Source of the DNA: Hermatobates lingyangjiaoensis | Taxonomy: Eukaryota; Arthropoda; Insecta; Hemiptera; Hermatobatidae | DNA: 64,000 nt | Assembly (NCBI GenBank): GCA_026182355.1 | Contig: JAPFBL010000595.1 | Location: 62,001-126,000, forward strand | Reading direction: 5' to 3' | Part shown: in pieces, positions 1 to 10,925 of the stretch | How the letters are laid out: every line of letters starts with the position of its first letter | How positions within the stretch are numbered: position 1 is the stretch's first letter | The notes under the pieces: generated by a model | Databases searched by the model: none | What the model was told of the DNA's origin: nothing | The model's input: only the letters and a program-made list of their open reading frames with translations | Made by a program: the position numbers and the translations under genes

Positions 1-598
1 CAAACACACAAATATTTTTTCAAAAAATTGCAACCGATTTCTATTAAAACAAAAAAAAAATCTTATTTAATCAATTATTCAATCAGAAAATAGCAACATT
101 GAAATATATTAAAACTTCATTCAATGTGATGGGTGCATTTGCTTTGCCTCAACCAGTTCTTCTATATTTGGCTTAGTTTTGGCAAGTGCAACTCTCATAT
201 CATTTGTGGCTTCTAACCTGTTTCGGGATTTTGTTTTGATGGCAAGTAATGCAGAAAATGCTGTCTCACATTCATAGGTGGTTGCGAATGGAATCAGCAC
301 CTTTAGAGCCAGCTTTGCAACTTTAGGATAGGACTGTACCATTTGGATCCAAAAATCACCAATTGACAATTCACAGAAAATATGTTTTACACCTATCCAG
401 AAACTTCAAACTGAAAAAGGTGTAATTTGAGATGCAACGCTTTGATATCCTTTCCCAACAACAACGATGTCATTATGACTGTAACAATCCCAAATGGGCT
501 AGTCGACAATTTCAAGTACTGAATGGACTCTTCGCGGTCCCCCTTCAACCCCTTCGCGGTCCCCTAGGGGACCGCAAACCCCAGTTTGAGAACCACTG
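1..598 (-). mobile_element. hAT transposon fragment with C-terminal transposase remnant
   Basis: An 82-aa reading frame at 369-121 (minus) contains IPFATTYECETAFSALLAIK and TKSRNRLEATNDMR, the C-terminal dimerisation segment of ZBED/SCAN-type hAT transposases. It ends in a stop, so the C-terminus looks complete while the rest is missing. At 541-598 the right end reads, on the minus strand, CAGTGGTTCTCAAACTGGGG followed by a small GC hairpin (CCCCTAGGGG), typical of hAT termini. The terminal repeat sits just upstream of the C-terminal segment, so the element is internally deleted. The other end lies outside the window. Long A/T runs occupy 1-120. Confidence 0.8.
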
Positions 599-605
599 CC
601 CTAGG

Positions 606-889
606 AGGTGATAACGTCAGTCGTTTATAGGCTTTTTGTTTGATCGGTGATTCTACAGATTTTAACATTGGGAGTCTTAAATTTTGCCTAACTCAAGTCC
701 ATTTCGAGTAGGGATCTTTAAGTAGTAACTGGACTTCGAACAGGCTTAATGTCCTCTCCGAGGGACGACGTACTCAGATTTATTGACCTCACGCGTGAAT
801 AAATCGAGGTCCAGGCGGGGATCAAACACCGGACTTATCAGCCCAGAGGCGAGTACATTAATCACTGAGCTAACCTGTCCCTTCTTAGC
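606..889 (-). mobile_element. tRNA-derived SINE, copy 1
   Basis: Read on the minus strand it starts with a pol III A box (GGTTAGCTCAGTGATTAATG) and a decayed B box (GTGTTTGATCCCC), then the family body: a Cx-GAGGT-AATAAATCTGAG stretch, TACGTCGTCCCTCGGAGAGG and TAGGCAAAATTTAAGAC. The same body recurs in at least seven copies in this window. It is inverted relative to the copy at 1188. Confidence 0.8.
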
Positions 890-1187
890 TATGTTAGCTT
901 TACAAAAACTTCCAGTAAACTCTTTTTTTTTTTTTTTTTGTAAGGAGGTCAAATGCATTTACGCACATAGTGCTGGGCTCTCAAAAAACTAGACTACCAA
1001 TCCAGTACACTGATGCAAATATAATAAACAACATTTAATGTTAGAAATTGAATAAACTGTTTATACATCGTATATTGCTGTTGCAATGTTCATTCTTTTC
1101 GAAGATGGGTAATGCCCGAAACTTGTCGGACAACGCCAGAAACAATACATGACGCTTTATTATATTTCTAATATTAATAATAGGACC
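890..1187. other. Spacer with poly-T tract and a PLE-type hairpin core
   Basis: A T run lies at about 922-940. At 1099-1126 the sequence CGAAGATGGGTAATGCCCGA is followed by AACTTGTCGG: a stem GGG/CCC directly before GAAA, the core seen at PLE ends throughout the window. No gene is visible. Confidence 0.5.
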
Positions 1188-1480
1188 AGGTTAGCTCAGT
1201 GGTTAACGTACTCTCCTCTGGGCTGGTAGTCCAGGGTTCGATCCCCACCTGGTCCTCGATTTATTCACTCTGGAGGTGAATAAATCTGAGTACGTCGTAC
1301 CCTCGGAGAGGACGTTAAGCCGCCCGTCCTGATCTTGTACGATATCCAGTTACTAGTTAAAGATCTCTATTCGAAATGCACTTGATTTAGGCAAAATTGA
1401 GGACTCTCAATGTAGAATCTGTAGAATCACCGTTCAAACAAAAACCCAGTAAACAGCTGACGTTATCACCCGCTATGGGG
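1188..1480 (+). mobile_element. tRNA-derived SINE, copy 2 (best preserved head)
   Basis: The head runs GACCAGG ... CCTGGTC, a perfect 7-bp acceptor-like stem, with an A box (TTAGCTCAGTGGTTAACG) and a B box (GGGTTCGATCC). The head is followed by the shared body (AATAAATCTGAGTACGTCG, GGAGAGGACGTTAAGC, TAGGCAAAATTGAGGACTC) and ends near 1480. It is about 290 bp. The cloverleaf is imperfect in the anticodon arm, so this is a SINE promoter and not a working tRNA gene. Confidence 0.85.
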
Positions 1481-1671
1481 TTGGTTTATGTCAATCATTA
1501 ACGGCATTAACTGCATGCATGAAAAAACAATTGTCAAAGTATTAACGAAATATTTGGCTATATTAACAACCAAACATAGCAACAAATTTAAATAGATTTC
1601 AAACAGTTATATATTTCAAAAAATATATTTAAGCAATCTATATGAAACTCTACATAATATACCTTAATAAA

Positions 1672-2440
1672 TCTATATATAAATTCTCTTCGTGGCTCTG
1701 TATGTATGTATGTATGTTTGTACCTTATGGATTCGGCCTACAATGGACCTTTTTCAAGGCACTTTCTATAGGTCTTGGGGTGGTTTTAGGCTATTAAACT
1801 CTTTGGGGCATCCTAACCCCGGCCCCCTAGGGCCCAAAAACCTCAAAAATTTGCCGATTTTGAGTTTTTGCATTTTTTGTCAAGAAATATGGCGTCTACG
1901 GCCTTAATGCATAAATTATGAAATGTTGGAAATAAAAATCGAAAATCAGAGTTGTGGTTCATGTACGTATAATATCCCAAAAATATTATAATATATAAGG
2001 TTTGCTGTATAACCTGTTTGTTTACATTTTGACTTTAATTGGTAATGGCGGCCGCAGGTAGGTTAATCTTTATGATAATATTTCCACACGCTTTGTTCAA
2101 TTGGAAACAACCAGGTACCAGAAATTTTATTATTGTTTTCAGATTGATATTAAAGACAATTATTGTATTTTTATATGGGTTCTTATTAACTTTAACAAAG
2201 CTTTAGCTATTATCAATAGTTTCTTCAATTTTTTTTAAAAGTTTCAAATTATAAATTCCAAACAATTATTTTTTGCCACAAGTTTCACATAACAATTTCA
2301 ACTATTAAACATTTTGTCATAAGTTTCACATTACAATTTTCAAAACTCAATTTTTTTGTCCCAAGTGTCACATTATCTTTCAAACAAATTTCATTCACAA
2401 AGTGTAGATTTGACCTTCATTTTTTTAACAAGTTTCAGAA
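1672..2440 (+). mobile_element. Non-autonomous Helitron, 5' portion
   Basis: Begins A/TC with TCTATATATAAATTCTCTTC, then TGGCTCTGTATGTATGTATG. Bases from about 1930 to 2220 match, in reverse, the Helitron at 30666-32169 (for example GCGGCCGCAGGTAGGTTA and GGTACCAGAAATTTTA). It carries no long reading frame. A second Helitron 5' end at 2441 interrupts it or replaces its 3' end. Confidence 0.65.
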
Positions 2441-2950
2441 TCTATATATAAATTTTCTTCGTGGCTCTGTATGTATGTATGTATGTTTGTACCTTATGCA
2501 TTCGGCCTACAATGGACCTTTTTCAAAAATTCTTTTGCAAGGCACTTTCTATAGGTCTTGGGGTGGTTTTAGGCTATTAAACTCTGGGAGGCAGCTTAAT
2601 CCCTGCCCCCTAGGGCCCAAAAACCTCAAACATTTGCCAATTTTTAGTTTTTGCATTTTTTCTCAAGAAATATGGCGTCTACGGCCTTAATGCATAAAAT
2701 ATGAAATGTTAGAAATAAAAATTGAGCTCAATGTTATATAAGGTTTTTTGCTCTAGGATGCTTCTTTCATAGCCTAGGTACCACTATTCTCCTGAAAATG
2801 TTAAAAAACGTCCAAGGGACTGTAGATCATGAATGAAAAATCGTAAGACAAAAATGCATAAAATAATATTGAACCCAATTTTCATTTCGATCATTTCAAA
2901 TTTTATACTTAAAACTTCTAGACCCGGGCAACGCCGGGTATTTCTGCTTG
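2441..2950 (+). mobile_element. Short non-autonomous Helitron with both ends
   Basis: The 5' end is TCTATATATAAATTTTCTTC, closely matching the end at 1672. The 3' end is a GC hairpin CCCGGGCAACGCCGGG (about 2923-2938) followed after nine bases by CTTG-T, a one-base variant of the CTAG-T Helitron terminus. Helitrons transpose by rolling-circle replication and insert between A and T without duplicating the target; flanks here are A and T. It is 510 bp and non-coding. Confidence 0.7.
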
Positions 2951-3114
2951 TAATATTCAAATTCGAATATCACTTCTTTGATTAATTAAAATTTATTTCT
3001 TTTTAATATATATTAGTAAAAGATTGAATGTGAAATAGAAACAAAATAAAAGTTTACCGGACTGGTCAGTTCTTTACGTTCAAATTAAACTCTCATTGCC
3101 AAGGTTTCGGATTC

Positions 3115-3490
3115 TTTTTTTTAATACCTTTTTCATAGGCAGAAGTATAAAATTTTGAAACAGAAATTTACTATGTATTACATTAGAAAATGTTTTCTTT
3201 ATAAAAAAAAGAAACACTACGCGTGTTTCAGTAACAACTGATTAGATTGAATGAACACATGACACTGTTGTGATAACAAGGGAGTGGTTTCAGTTTTTGA
3301 ATTAATATAACCTATAAAATCCTCAGTTTTGCGTGACACTTGTGATAACAGTGTCACGTGTTCATTCAATCTAGACAGTTGTTACTGAAATCCGTGTAGT
3401 GTTTCTTTAGTTATAAAGAAAAAAAAAAATATTTAATGTAATACATAGTATTTCTGTTTCAAAATTGTATACTTCTTCCTATGAAAAAAG
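3115..3490. repeat. Foldback (inverted repeat), about 150-bp arms
   Basis: Left arm from about 3115 (TTTTTTTTAATACCTTTTTC) through GTTTCAGTAACAACTG and GAATGAACACATGACACTG is the reverse complement of the right arm from about 3340 to 3490 (CAGTGTCACGTGTTCATTC, CAGTTGTTACTGAAATC, ACTTCTTCCTATGAAAAAAG). The loop contains GTTTTTGAATTAATATA, which recurs at about 9351 and 10570. Confidence 0.75.
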
Positions 3491-3714
3491 TTTTAAAAAA
3501 GAATCCGAAATGTTTTTTTCTGCGCTCAGCTTCTTAAATCTTCAGAAAAGTCCAAATCATTGCCTCAGACTCCATCTGTTGCCAGAAAATTATTTTCTAA
3601 TGTCAAGAATCAAGTTAGTATTACCGTTATTTTTTTTAATTTATATAATTATTGTATTTAATGTAATAGTATATTTAACTATTTGTCTTGTCTCAATAAT
3701 ATATATATATATAA

Positions 3715-3925
3715 TAAAATAAAAAACGAAGGAAACACACAGAAAGACACAGACATAACTCACATCGATATTTCGACAATCGTCGTCATCAGGAGGTGCG
3801 AAGAGCGAAGAGCGAAGAGTCCCGCAGGAAGACAGGGCGGTACTGAACTCGGAAACCGCAGCCAGTACCCCACCACTTACCACCAAGCGGGGGAAGGGAG
3901 GGAAGGAAATGAAGAGCCAAATTAA
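3715..3925 (-). mobile_element. PLE terminal repeat
   Basis: On the minus strand CCTGATGACGACGATTGTCG then AAATATCGATGTGAGTTATG: the hairpin core GAC/GTC before GAAA. The same unit recurs as an inverted pair at 43530-43640 and 52100-52360. It lies next to the PLE reading frame at 4086-4738 on the same strand, so it is plausibly that element's 3' end repeat. Confidence 0.6.
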
Positions 3926-4085
3926 GACGTAAAAGGAACGAGTAAAAATTATAACTATAAAAAATTATAAAAAAGTAGATAAATCAAATTAAAATTAATA
4001 AAAATAATAAATAAAAAGTAAAATAAAAAATAATAATAAATAAATAAATAAAAAATAATAAATAAATAAATAAATCATAAATAAA

Positions 4086-4738
4086 TTATCGGTTGAGGTT
4101 GAGTCCGGGGGAAGAGCGAGCATCAAGTAAGCATATGTATGCCTCCTCTGAAGCTCTTAGGGTAACTTTATTGTTGGATTCGGGGATCTGTTTCAGGATC
4201 TGAACCCTGAAACAGTCATTGAAACTGAGTCCATGCGAGTTCGCATGGATGGCTACAGGATAGTTACTGCGTTGACCGACTGTAGCCCTATGACCATTCA
4301 TACGAAGGCTCAACTTATTAGAAGTTAAGCCAACGTAAAAGGAGTCACACTGAGTGCAATCCAGTCGGTAAACACAGTTGCTCGAGGTACAGGAGGAATT
4401 GACCTGAACCGGGTAGGAACTATGGTGGAGAGGGGAATCGAAGGAAGGATTAGGATTTACAATCAGGCAAGTTTGACAGCCACGGCGTCCACATTGTTTC
4501 ATTCCAGGAACAGGATTGGAAGGCTGAGGGGAAATATGAGAGAAAATGCTTTTTAGATTGGCAGGTTTACGGTAGGAAATAGAAGGGGGGTGATTAAAGA
4601 TGGAAGAAGTAGAAGTAGAAGTAGACAGAATCGGAAAAAACTCCTTAATAACAGCACGAAGCTTATAAGCGCCAGGGAAGTAGGTTGTCAGGAAGAAGGA
4701 AGTGTTACTTCTATCCCTCTTGGGTCTGGGTTGGTGGG
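4086..4738 (-). pseudogene. PLE polyprotein 3' part: RT-to-endonuclease linker and GIY-YIG domain
   Basis: The frame is open from about 4738 to the stop at 4086, longer than its first Met (4502). The upstream part reads YFPGAYKLRAVIKEFF, SISYRKPANLKSIF, then a CCHH-like linker CGRRGCQTC. The GIY-YIG endonuclease follows, with NCVYRLDCTQCDSFYVGLTS (the Y-V-G variant of the signature) and KLSLRMNGHR. It ends SSPGLNLNR. In Penelope-like retroelements this endonuclease nicks the target for reverse transcription. The reverse transcriptase itself is missing, so this is a 5'-truncated dead copy. Its closest relative in the window is the fragment at 63766-64000. Confidence 0.85.
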
Positions 4739-4816
4739 AGATGTCTACAAATATAGACGAAACGTCGGCTTAAAGGTGTTACGTTATTGAAGCTAGACCA
4801 AACCTGGATAAGAAAG

Positions 4817-4850
<34 letters not shown>

Positions 4851-5345
4851 TGTTAAATTGAATGATAATTTTAAATTTCACAATTTTTCTACTGAATCTC
4901 TCGATTTCTCTAATACACTTTCTCTATTTTTGTGGTACAAGATAGATTAGTTGCCCAAAGTTTTTATTTACATAGTCCGACATGTTTCGGTCCTCATTGA
5001 GCATTATCAAGGATTACAGTTGTACAAAATCTTAACTAAACTATAAACAACTAAATATAACTCAAAAACATTTATAATTAAATCAACACTACATATTACA
5101 TTATAACGTCCTAATTTTTGTGATAACTGGAAATGGTTAGATGACAAGGAGAGGTTATACACAGGCAATGGTTACCGAGTGTAGAGTTCTTTGTGTAAAT
5201 CACAGAGGGCAGGCAATCTCATCACACTTTCTTTCCTGTCTTTTCGTCTTTCTTTCATATAATTTTAAAATTCGACTAAACACAAAAATGGAGAAAGTGT
5301 ATTAGAGAAATCGAGAGATTCAGTAGAAAAGTTGTAAAAATTAAA
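4738..5345. mobile_element. PLE terminal repeats and inverted arms
   Basis: A plus-strand hairpin core occurs at 4739-4765 (GTCTA/TAGAC then GAAACGTCGG). At 4950-5020 the minus strand reads CCTTGATAATGCTCAATGAG then GACCGAAACATGTCGG. The arm at 4880-4937 is the reverse complement of 5281-5342 (CTAATACACTTTCTC against GAGAAAGTGTATTAG). A TA microsatellite lies at 4819-4848. Confidence 0.6.
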
Positions 5346-5450
5346 AATAGGCATACAATTTAATAAGACATGCCTATTTAATAAGAAGATCTGCTCCCGA
5401 AATATACGAATATATATAAAGATTTCACATAAACACGTGAAATAACAATC
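5345..5450. other. Short unassigned A/T-rich stretch
   Basis: Contains AACACGTGAAATAACAATCA, a sequence repeated beside this PLE-end family at 7000 and 39580. No gene seen. Confidence 0.4.
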
Positions 5451-5614
5451 AATGATCAAACCTCAATATGAAATGGGAAAACAAGACTAAGATCTTTCAA
5501 CCGTAACAAGCGGTCTTCGTCAGTTGGGTTTTTGACTCTGACGAAGACCGCTTGTTATGTTTGAAAGATCTTAGTCTTTTTTCCCTTTTCATATTGTGGT
5601 TTGATCATATATAC

Positions 5615-5661
<47 letters not shown>

Positions 5662-5770
5662 TATATATATATAATATTAATGATCAAACCACAATAAGAA
5701 ATGGGAAAACAAGACTAAGATCTTTCAACCGTAACAAGCGGTCTTCGTCAGAGTCAAAAACCCAACAGAA
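5450..5770. mobile_element. Inverted pair plus single copy of the 'GACCGCTTGTTACGGT' PLE end
   Basis: Two arms (5450-5527 and 5534-5610) meet around TTGGGTTTTTGACT. Each arm has CTGACGAAGACCGCTTGTTA then (C/T)GGTTGAAAGATC. A further copy, minus orientation, lies at 5690-5765. TA microsatellites fill 5605-5675. The family recurs at 6390, 7000, 8125, 36140, 39430 and 61640. Confidence 0.7.
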
Positions 5771-5788
5771 CTATATAATATATATAGT

Positions 5789-5929
5789 TCTCACGGACTC
5801 AGTTTTAATGACTGTTTCCGTGTACAGGTCCTGAGGCAGATTGATCAGACTAATTCGAAAGTTACTCTGAGAGCTTCAGAAGAAGAAGCTTCTGGGCGGT
5901 AGATCGGCTCCTGGGCTTAACCTCAATCG
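5789..5929 (+). pseudogene. PLE GIY-YIG C-terminal fragment
   Basis: Translates SHGLSFNDCFRVQVLRQ, then KVTLRASEE, and after a frame change SAPGLNLNR. It is colinear with the C-terminus of the PLE frame at 4086-4738 (SHGLSFNDCFRVQILKQ, KVTLRASEE, SSPGLNLNR). A deletion removes the YIC segment between. An inserted TA-rich stretch cuts its 5' side. Confidence 0.8.
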
Positions 5930-6200
5930 TTTTTTTTTTTTTTTAAAGTTGTTATCAGCTTTTAATTTTATTTTAGTTAAATATTTTTATTTGTCTTTTA
6001 TCTCTTTATGTTCCCTGTCTACCTTTCCTCCGAAAGTTGGCTACACTGTTTGAGTACTTCAGTTCGAACTCCAAGTCAGTCGTTATCAGCCTTTGGAGCG
6101 ATTCACTTCTTTTCCTGAAGACGAGGACATCGAAATATAGTAGTGAGTTCAGTGGTTTCCTTTCTATGTGTTCTTTTTAAATTCTAGTTTATATATATAG
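5930..6200 (+). mobile_element. PLE 3' untranslated and terminal repeat
   Basis: Directly follows the GIY-YIG fragment. A poly-T run and an A/T-rich stretch lead to TTTTCCTGAAGACGAGGACA then TCGAAATATAG at 6115-6142, the hairpin core with a GA/TC stem. This adjacency ties the hairpin motif to PLE 3' ends. Confidence 0.65.
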
Positions 6201-7400
6201 TTCACACAGGAAAGAGAAAAACAAATAAAGACACACATAAAAGACTCACAACGATATTTTGACAGTCGTCGTCATCGGGCAGAAGTAGTCCCTTTGAGTA
6301 GCTGAAGCTAACTGAGTGGTAGGCCGAATGCAAATATATATATATATATATATAAAGATTGCACATAAACACGAGAAATAAACAATCTTTGATCAAACCA
6401 CAATATGAAATGAGAAAACAAGACTAAGCTGTTTCAACCGTAACAAGCGGTCTTCGTCAGAGTCAGTAGGGTTTTTGATTCTAACGATTCTAACCGCTTG
6501 CTATGGCTGAAACATCTTAGTCTTGTTTTCCCATTTCATATTATGGTTTGCTCATATATAAATATATATATCGTGTTTGTCTTGTATATTTTTTTTGGGT
6601 GCTCAGGCCATTAAGTGAATAGTGAGCCTTCTTGATAGGGAAGTGGTAGTCATTGCAATGTACGAGTGTTTTTGGGGTTTTCAGTCCCCATTAGTATATA
6701 TATACTCGTACACTAAATTTATTTCCTTTGCGCTTTTGACTTGGGTTGTTAGTTTTTATAAACAGGCTACTCACAGGTGGGCAGTGTAAGTGGCCAGTGT
6801 TACTTTTTCATTCAAGTCAGTTGACTGTCGTCCCTCCGTCAATTCACTTCTTCTCCTGAGGACGACCGCTATTACGGTCGAAATATTGAAAAGTGAGTCT
6901 TTGTTATGTTTCTGTCTATGTGTCACAGTTTATTTTAAGTGTTATCTGTCCTGCCGGACCGTTTCCGTTTATCATGGTATATATATATAAAGATTTTACA
7001 TAAACACGTGAAATAACAATCAATGATCAATTCACAAAAAAAATTAAGATCTTTCAACCGTAACAAGCGGTCATCGTGAGAGTCAACACCCAACTCTGAC
7101 GACCCATCGAGTTGGGTTTTTGGCTCTGACGAAGATTGCTTGTTACGGTTGAAAGATCTTAGGCCGGTTTTCCCATTTCATATTGTTGTTTGATATATAT
7201 ATATATATATATATACGTTTCACGGAGGAATCACAAACACAGAACTAAGGAACAAACACACTTAATTTTTCGGTTGAACCGTCATCAGGAGAGTTGAGAT
7301 AGGGACACCAAGAGCACTTGTGATGCGACAGTTGGAGACCAACAGTGTTGTCACACGCGTGCTCGGTTCAAGTGAGGTAAGAAAAATTAACTAAGAATAA
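6200..7400. mobile_element. Cluster of PLE end repeats
   Basis: Contains a minus core at 6255-6275, an inverted pair at 6390-6555, a plus core at 6856-6884 (CTGAGGACGACCGCTATTAC then GGTCGAAAT, stem GACCG/CGGTC), an inverted pair at 7000-7195, and a minus copy at 7210-7400 (GG/CC stem). TA microsatellites separate the units. No host gene is visible. Confidence 0.6.
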
Positions 7401-7924
7401 GCTAAGAAATAGAAAATTAGGAAATATAAATAAATTTTCCTCTTAATTTTCTTCATTATTATTATTATTATTATTATTATTTGGATCTGTCATGGTTATT
7501 GTTTGTTTCTATTCATTCGCTAGGAATGTTAAGTAATTGACTAGATAGCTGGGAACTTTGCTCAGAGTAAAGAAAGTAAGATTGAAAGGGATTCCGGAAA
7601 TGTGGCAGCCAATGACAGGCATATTTGAGAAGACATGTAACAATTACGAAATGACGTAATACGATTACCACTTAAAATTCTAACTGCCTGAGAATCCATT
7701 CCTATTAAAAATCCTATTCTATGCTGTTTTGTTGATTTATGTCACAAAGGAATAGAGATAGATGTATTTCCTGCTAATTGAAAATTATAAAGAAGTCTGA
7801 CTTCAAAAATCCTTGTGACAAAAATAATACTATTATGTTATTTCTGTTTGAAGTAAAACATCTGATGGAAACGAAGTTGAAGAGATATCAAACTATACCA
7901 GATACTGTACGCCTCAGGGTCGAC
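7400..7924. other. Intergenic, no gene seen
   Basis: A (ATT)n tract lies at 7453-7480. The rest has no recognisable coding or repeat match within the window. Confidence 0.4.
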
Positions 7925-8100
7925 AGAGTTGGGTTAGGTTAGGTTAGGTTGCAGTGGCAGACTGACGAGAGAACACAAATAGATTAGCTCTTTGTGAATA
8001 CCGTACAATGGAAATAATATATTGGGAGTTCTAAATTTTGCTGAAACCAAATGTAAAGTCTGTAGTGGGTCCATGCAATTATATTCGCAGTCTACATTGG
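7925..8100 (-). mobile_element. tRNA-derived SINE, 3' part, copy 3
   Basis: Starts GGGTTAGGTTAGGTTAGGTT and continues CAGTGGCAGACTGACGAGAG and AACACAAATAG, the conserved tail of the family in reverse. The tRNA-like head is absent. Confidence 0.7.
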
Positions 8101-8119
8101 ATTATATATATATATATAA

Positions 8120-8745
8120 TATACTCTGACGAAGACCGCTTGTTACGGTTGAAAGATCTTAGTCTTGTTTTCCCATTTCTTATTGTGGTTTGATCATATA
8201 TATATATATATCTGTGTGTGTGATGTTTAGAATATATAGTGCTTATAGAAATGGGATCTTATAGGCGGAAGCTGGCAATATAATGAAAGGTTTTACTAAA
8301 ATGTGTATAATTATACATGGAAGACGGCAGTAGTTTGTAATATAACTAATTTAGTAATAATAAAGACAATGGATTGATACACCGTGAGGAGGATGGGGGG
8401 GGGGGGGGGTGAGAATGACAAGAGGTTTGTAGCATTCAGGTGGAGACTCTTGTAATCGTGTAGAGTGTATATATGTAGGTGTTGTCGGAAGAGAGAGCGC
8501 TGGGAACAAGTGGCTAGCAGAGAGCTATGCTACAGCTTAAGCCTTCCCCACCACCCTACCACAAGCCGCCTTCCGGACTAGAAAAAAAAAAAAAAATAAT
8601 AATCCTTTTGTCTCCACTACAAAACAAAACACATCCTCTTCACATCTACAAGGGGGGGGGGGGGGCATTCGTAAAGTCATGCTTCCTTTTACTTTTAGCC
8701 ATGGTTATATATATATGTGTCACTTAATTAAACGAAGCACGATCC
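8120..8745. other. Single PLE end, G runs and unassigned sequence
   Basis: A plus-strand PLE end (stem GACCG/CGGTT) lies at 8125-8200. G homopolymers occur at about 8395-8409 (15 G) and 8652-8665 (14 G). An A run of 15 lies near 8582. No gene is supported. Confidence 0.5.
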
Positions 8746-8960
8746 AAACTGGACACAATACGAGTTCAAAATTCAAGAAGAGTAACACACAGAGTAAGGA
8801 AACACACTTACAGACTCAAATTTTCGGGTAATCCGTCTTCAGGAGAAAAGAGAAAGGGAGACTTTTCTCTTTTCTCCTGAAGACGGATTACCCGAAAATT
8901 TGAGTCTGTAAGTGTGTTTCCTTATTCGGTGTGTTACTCTTCTTGAATTTTGAACTCATA
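8745..8960. mobile_element. PLE end inverted pair, arms about 100 bp
   Basis: The arms join at about 8865. The right arm reads CTCCTGAAGACGGATTACCC then GAAAATTTGAGTCTG, with a GG/CC stem before GAAA; the left arm is its reverse complement. Related pairs lie at 9981-10175, 43200-43480 and 43740-44035. Confidence 0.7.
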
Positions 8961-9415
8961 TATATATATATATATATTATTGAAAATGACACCAAACTTA
9001 GCTGATACCTGTTTCTTAACAAGTTTCTCAATTTTTCTAAATAACACTCTCGTTATTTAGTCTACACGATAAAGTATATCTCCTTTGGTCGACATGTTTC
9101 AAATGATCAACATTCATCATCAGAACGTGAATAAGATCTAAGGTGAAATATCTGGTTTAATATATACATGGAAAAGATAGAAGGGGTTGTTTTCCATAAA
9201 GTTTAAGAAATGGTGGGCGTTAATCCTGTGGGGTGAGTGGCCTCTCGGCCTGAGTCGCTACCTGCAAGGGTTTCTGAATGCCCTTGATGTGAACTAAATA
9301 GCTTCAAAATACGGCTACTGTTTTCGACCTGAATATTTAGGAGTGGCTTCAGTTTTTGAATTAATATAGCCTCTAAATTTTTAGTTGGTGGTTACTTTCT
9401 TTTTTTTCTTTTTTT
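8760..9415. repeat. Recent duplication, copy A
   Basis: Nearly identical to 9981-10640 (offset 1221). It includes the inverted pair above and a block with GGTCGACATGTTTCAAATGA and CCTCTCGGCCTGAGTCGC. Differences seen by eye are limited to T/A run lengths and a small indel at the arm junction. Confidence 0.8.
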
Positions 9416-9440
9416 TATATACATATTTAATATATATATA

Positions 9441-9482
<42 letters not shown>

Positions 9483-9975
9483 GATTCAATAATATATCGA
9501 CCGTTTGATAGATAGGTGTATATATATAATATATTATATATAACTTTATTAATAATATATAATATATATATATATAATATATATAATATATATATATTTA
9601 TATATAACTTTAAATACACAAAGCACGACACAGAAAAGAGAATACAAAGAAAACTTACAGAATTCAATATTTCGAACTGTTGTTCGTCATCAGGAGAGTA
9701 GACTAGTAGAGAGGCGAAGTGAGAGAGATCTCCCCACGTCGAAGAACGAGCGCGAATGAAGAAATAAAGATCAACCGAAGGAGCAGCACTAGCGTAAAAA
9801 AGAGCTAGACTAAACGTCGGAGAACGAGAAAAGCAAAACAATAGATAAAATTATAAAATTATAATTATATAAATATTATAAAAAAGGAAATAATAAAAAA
9901 AATAAAAATAAATAAATAAAAAATAATATATAAAAAAGGGAAAAAAATATAAAATAAAAAAAATATATATATGAA
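9416..9975. other. TA microsatellites and a PLE end
   Basis: TA-rich repeats fill 9416-9610. A minus PLE-end unit lies at about 9605-9840 (CTCTCCTGATGACGAACAAC then AGTTCGAAATATTG). A/T-rich simple sequence follows to 9975. Confidence 0.55.
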
Positions 9976-9980
9976 TATGA

Positions 9981-10640
9981 ACGAGTTCAAAATTCAAGAA
10001 GAGTAACACACAGAGTAAGGAAACACACTTACAGACTCAAATTTTCGGGTAATCCGTCTTCAGAAAAAGAGAAAGGGAGACTTTTCTCTTTCTCCTGAAG
10101 ACGGATTACCCGAAAATTTGAGTCTGTAAGTGTGTTTCCTTATTCGGTGTGTTACTCTTCTTGAATTTTGAACTCATATATATATATATATATATATTAT
10201 TGAAAATGACACCAAACTTAGCTGATACCTGTTTCTTAACAAGTTTCTCAATTTTTCTAAATAACACTCTCGTTATTTAGTCTACACGATAAAGTATATC
10301 TCCTTTGGTCGACATGTTTCAAATGATCAACATTCATCATCAGAACGTGAATAAGATCTAAGGTGAAATATCTGGTTTAATATATACATGGAAAAGATAG
10401 AAGGGGTTGTTTTCCATAAAGTTTAAGAAATGGTGGGCGTTAATCCTGTGGGGTGAGTGGCCTCTCGGCCTGAGTCGCTACCTGCAAGGGTTTCTGAATG
10501 CCCTTGATGTGAACTAAATAGCTTCAAAATACGGCTACTGTTTTCGACCTGAATATTTAGGAGTGGCTTCAGTTTTTGAATTAATATAGCCTCTAAAATT
10601 TTTAGTTTATGGTGGTTACTTTCTTTTTTTTTTTTTTTAT
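9981..10640. repeat. Recent duplication, copy B
   Basis: Second copy of the 650-bp block at 8760-9415, in direct orientation. Confidence 0.8.
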
Positions 10641-10912
10641 ATATAGATATATATATAAATGGAAGAGTAAAAATTACATTGTCTAATGATAACCAACGTC
10701 TGTAACCAAAGTCAGAAAAGAAACTCCAAGACTCTGTGCTTTCTTTTACTTTTCTTCTTTTCATGATTAAGAAAAAAAAAGTTCCAAGTTTTGAAAAATT
10801 ACATTATCTAAGGACAGACAATGTCTGTAACTACGTAGAATGTTTGCCTGCAGTCTCAAACATTTTTCATGTGGGTCACACCGTAGTTCATAACGACACT
10901 TATTAATGACAT
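10640..10912. other. Intergenic, no gene seen
   Basis: Two related stretches (TAATGATAACCAACGTCTGT near 10684 and AAGGACAGACAATGTCTGTA near 10810) form a weak repeat. Otherwise featureless. Confidence 0.35.
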
Positions 10913-10925
10913 AAACTTTATAGAT

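Noticed and set aside
1188..1256. Functional tRNA gene
   Set aside because: Acceptor stem and pol III boxes are good, but the anticodon arm is poor and the sequence continues into a repeated SINE body found elsewhere in the window.
7925..7950. Telomeric TTAGG array
   Set aside because: Only three units, and they are the conserved tail of the SINE family.
9392..9841. 149-aa minus-strand protein
   Set aside because: Most of it translates a TA microsatellite and a PLE end repeat; long runs of Ile/Tyr are low-complexity artefacts.
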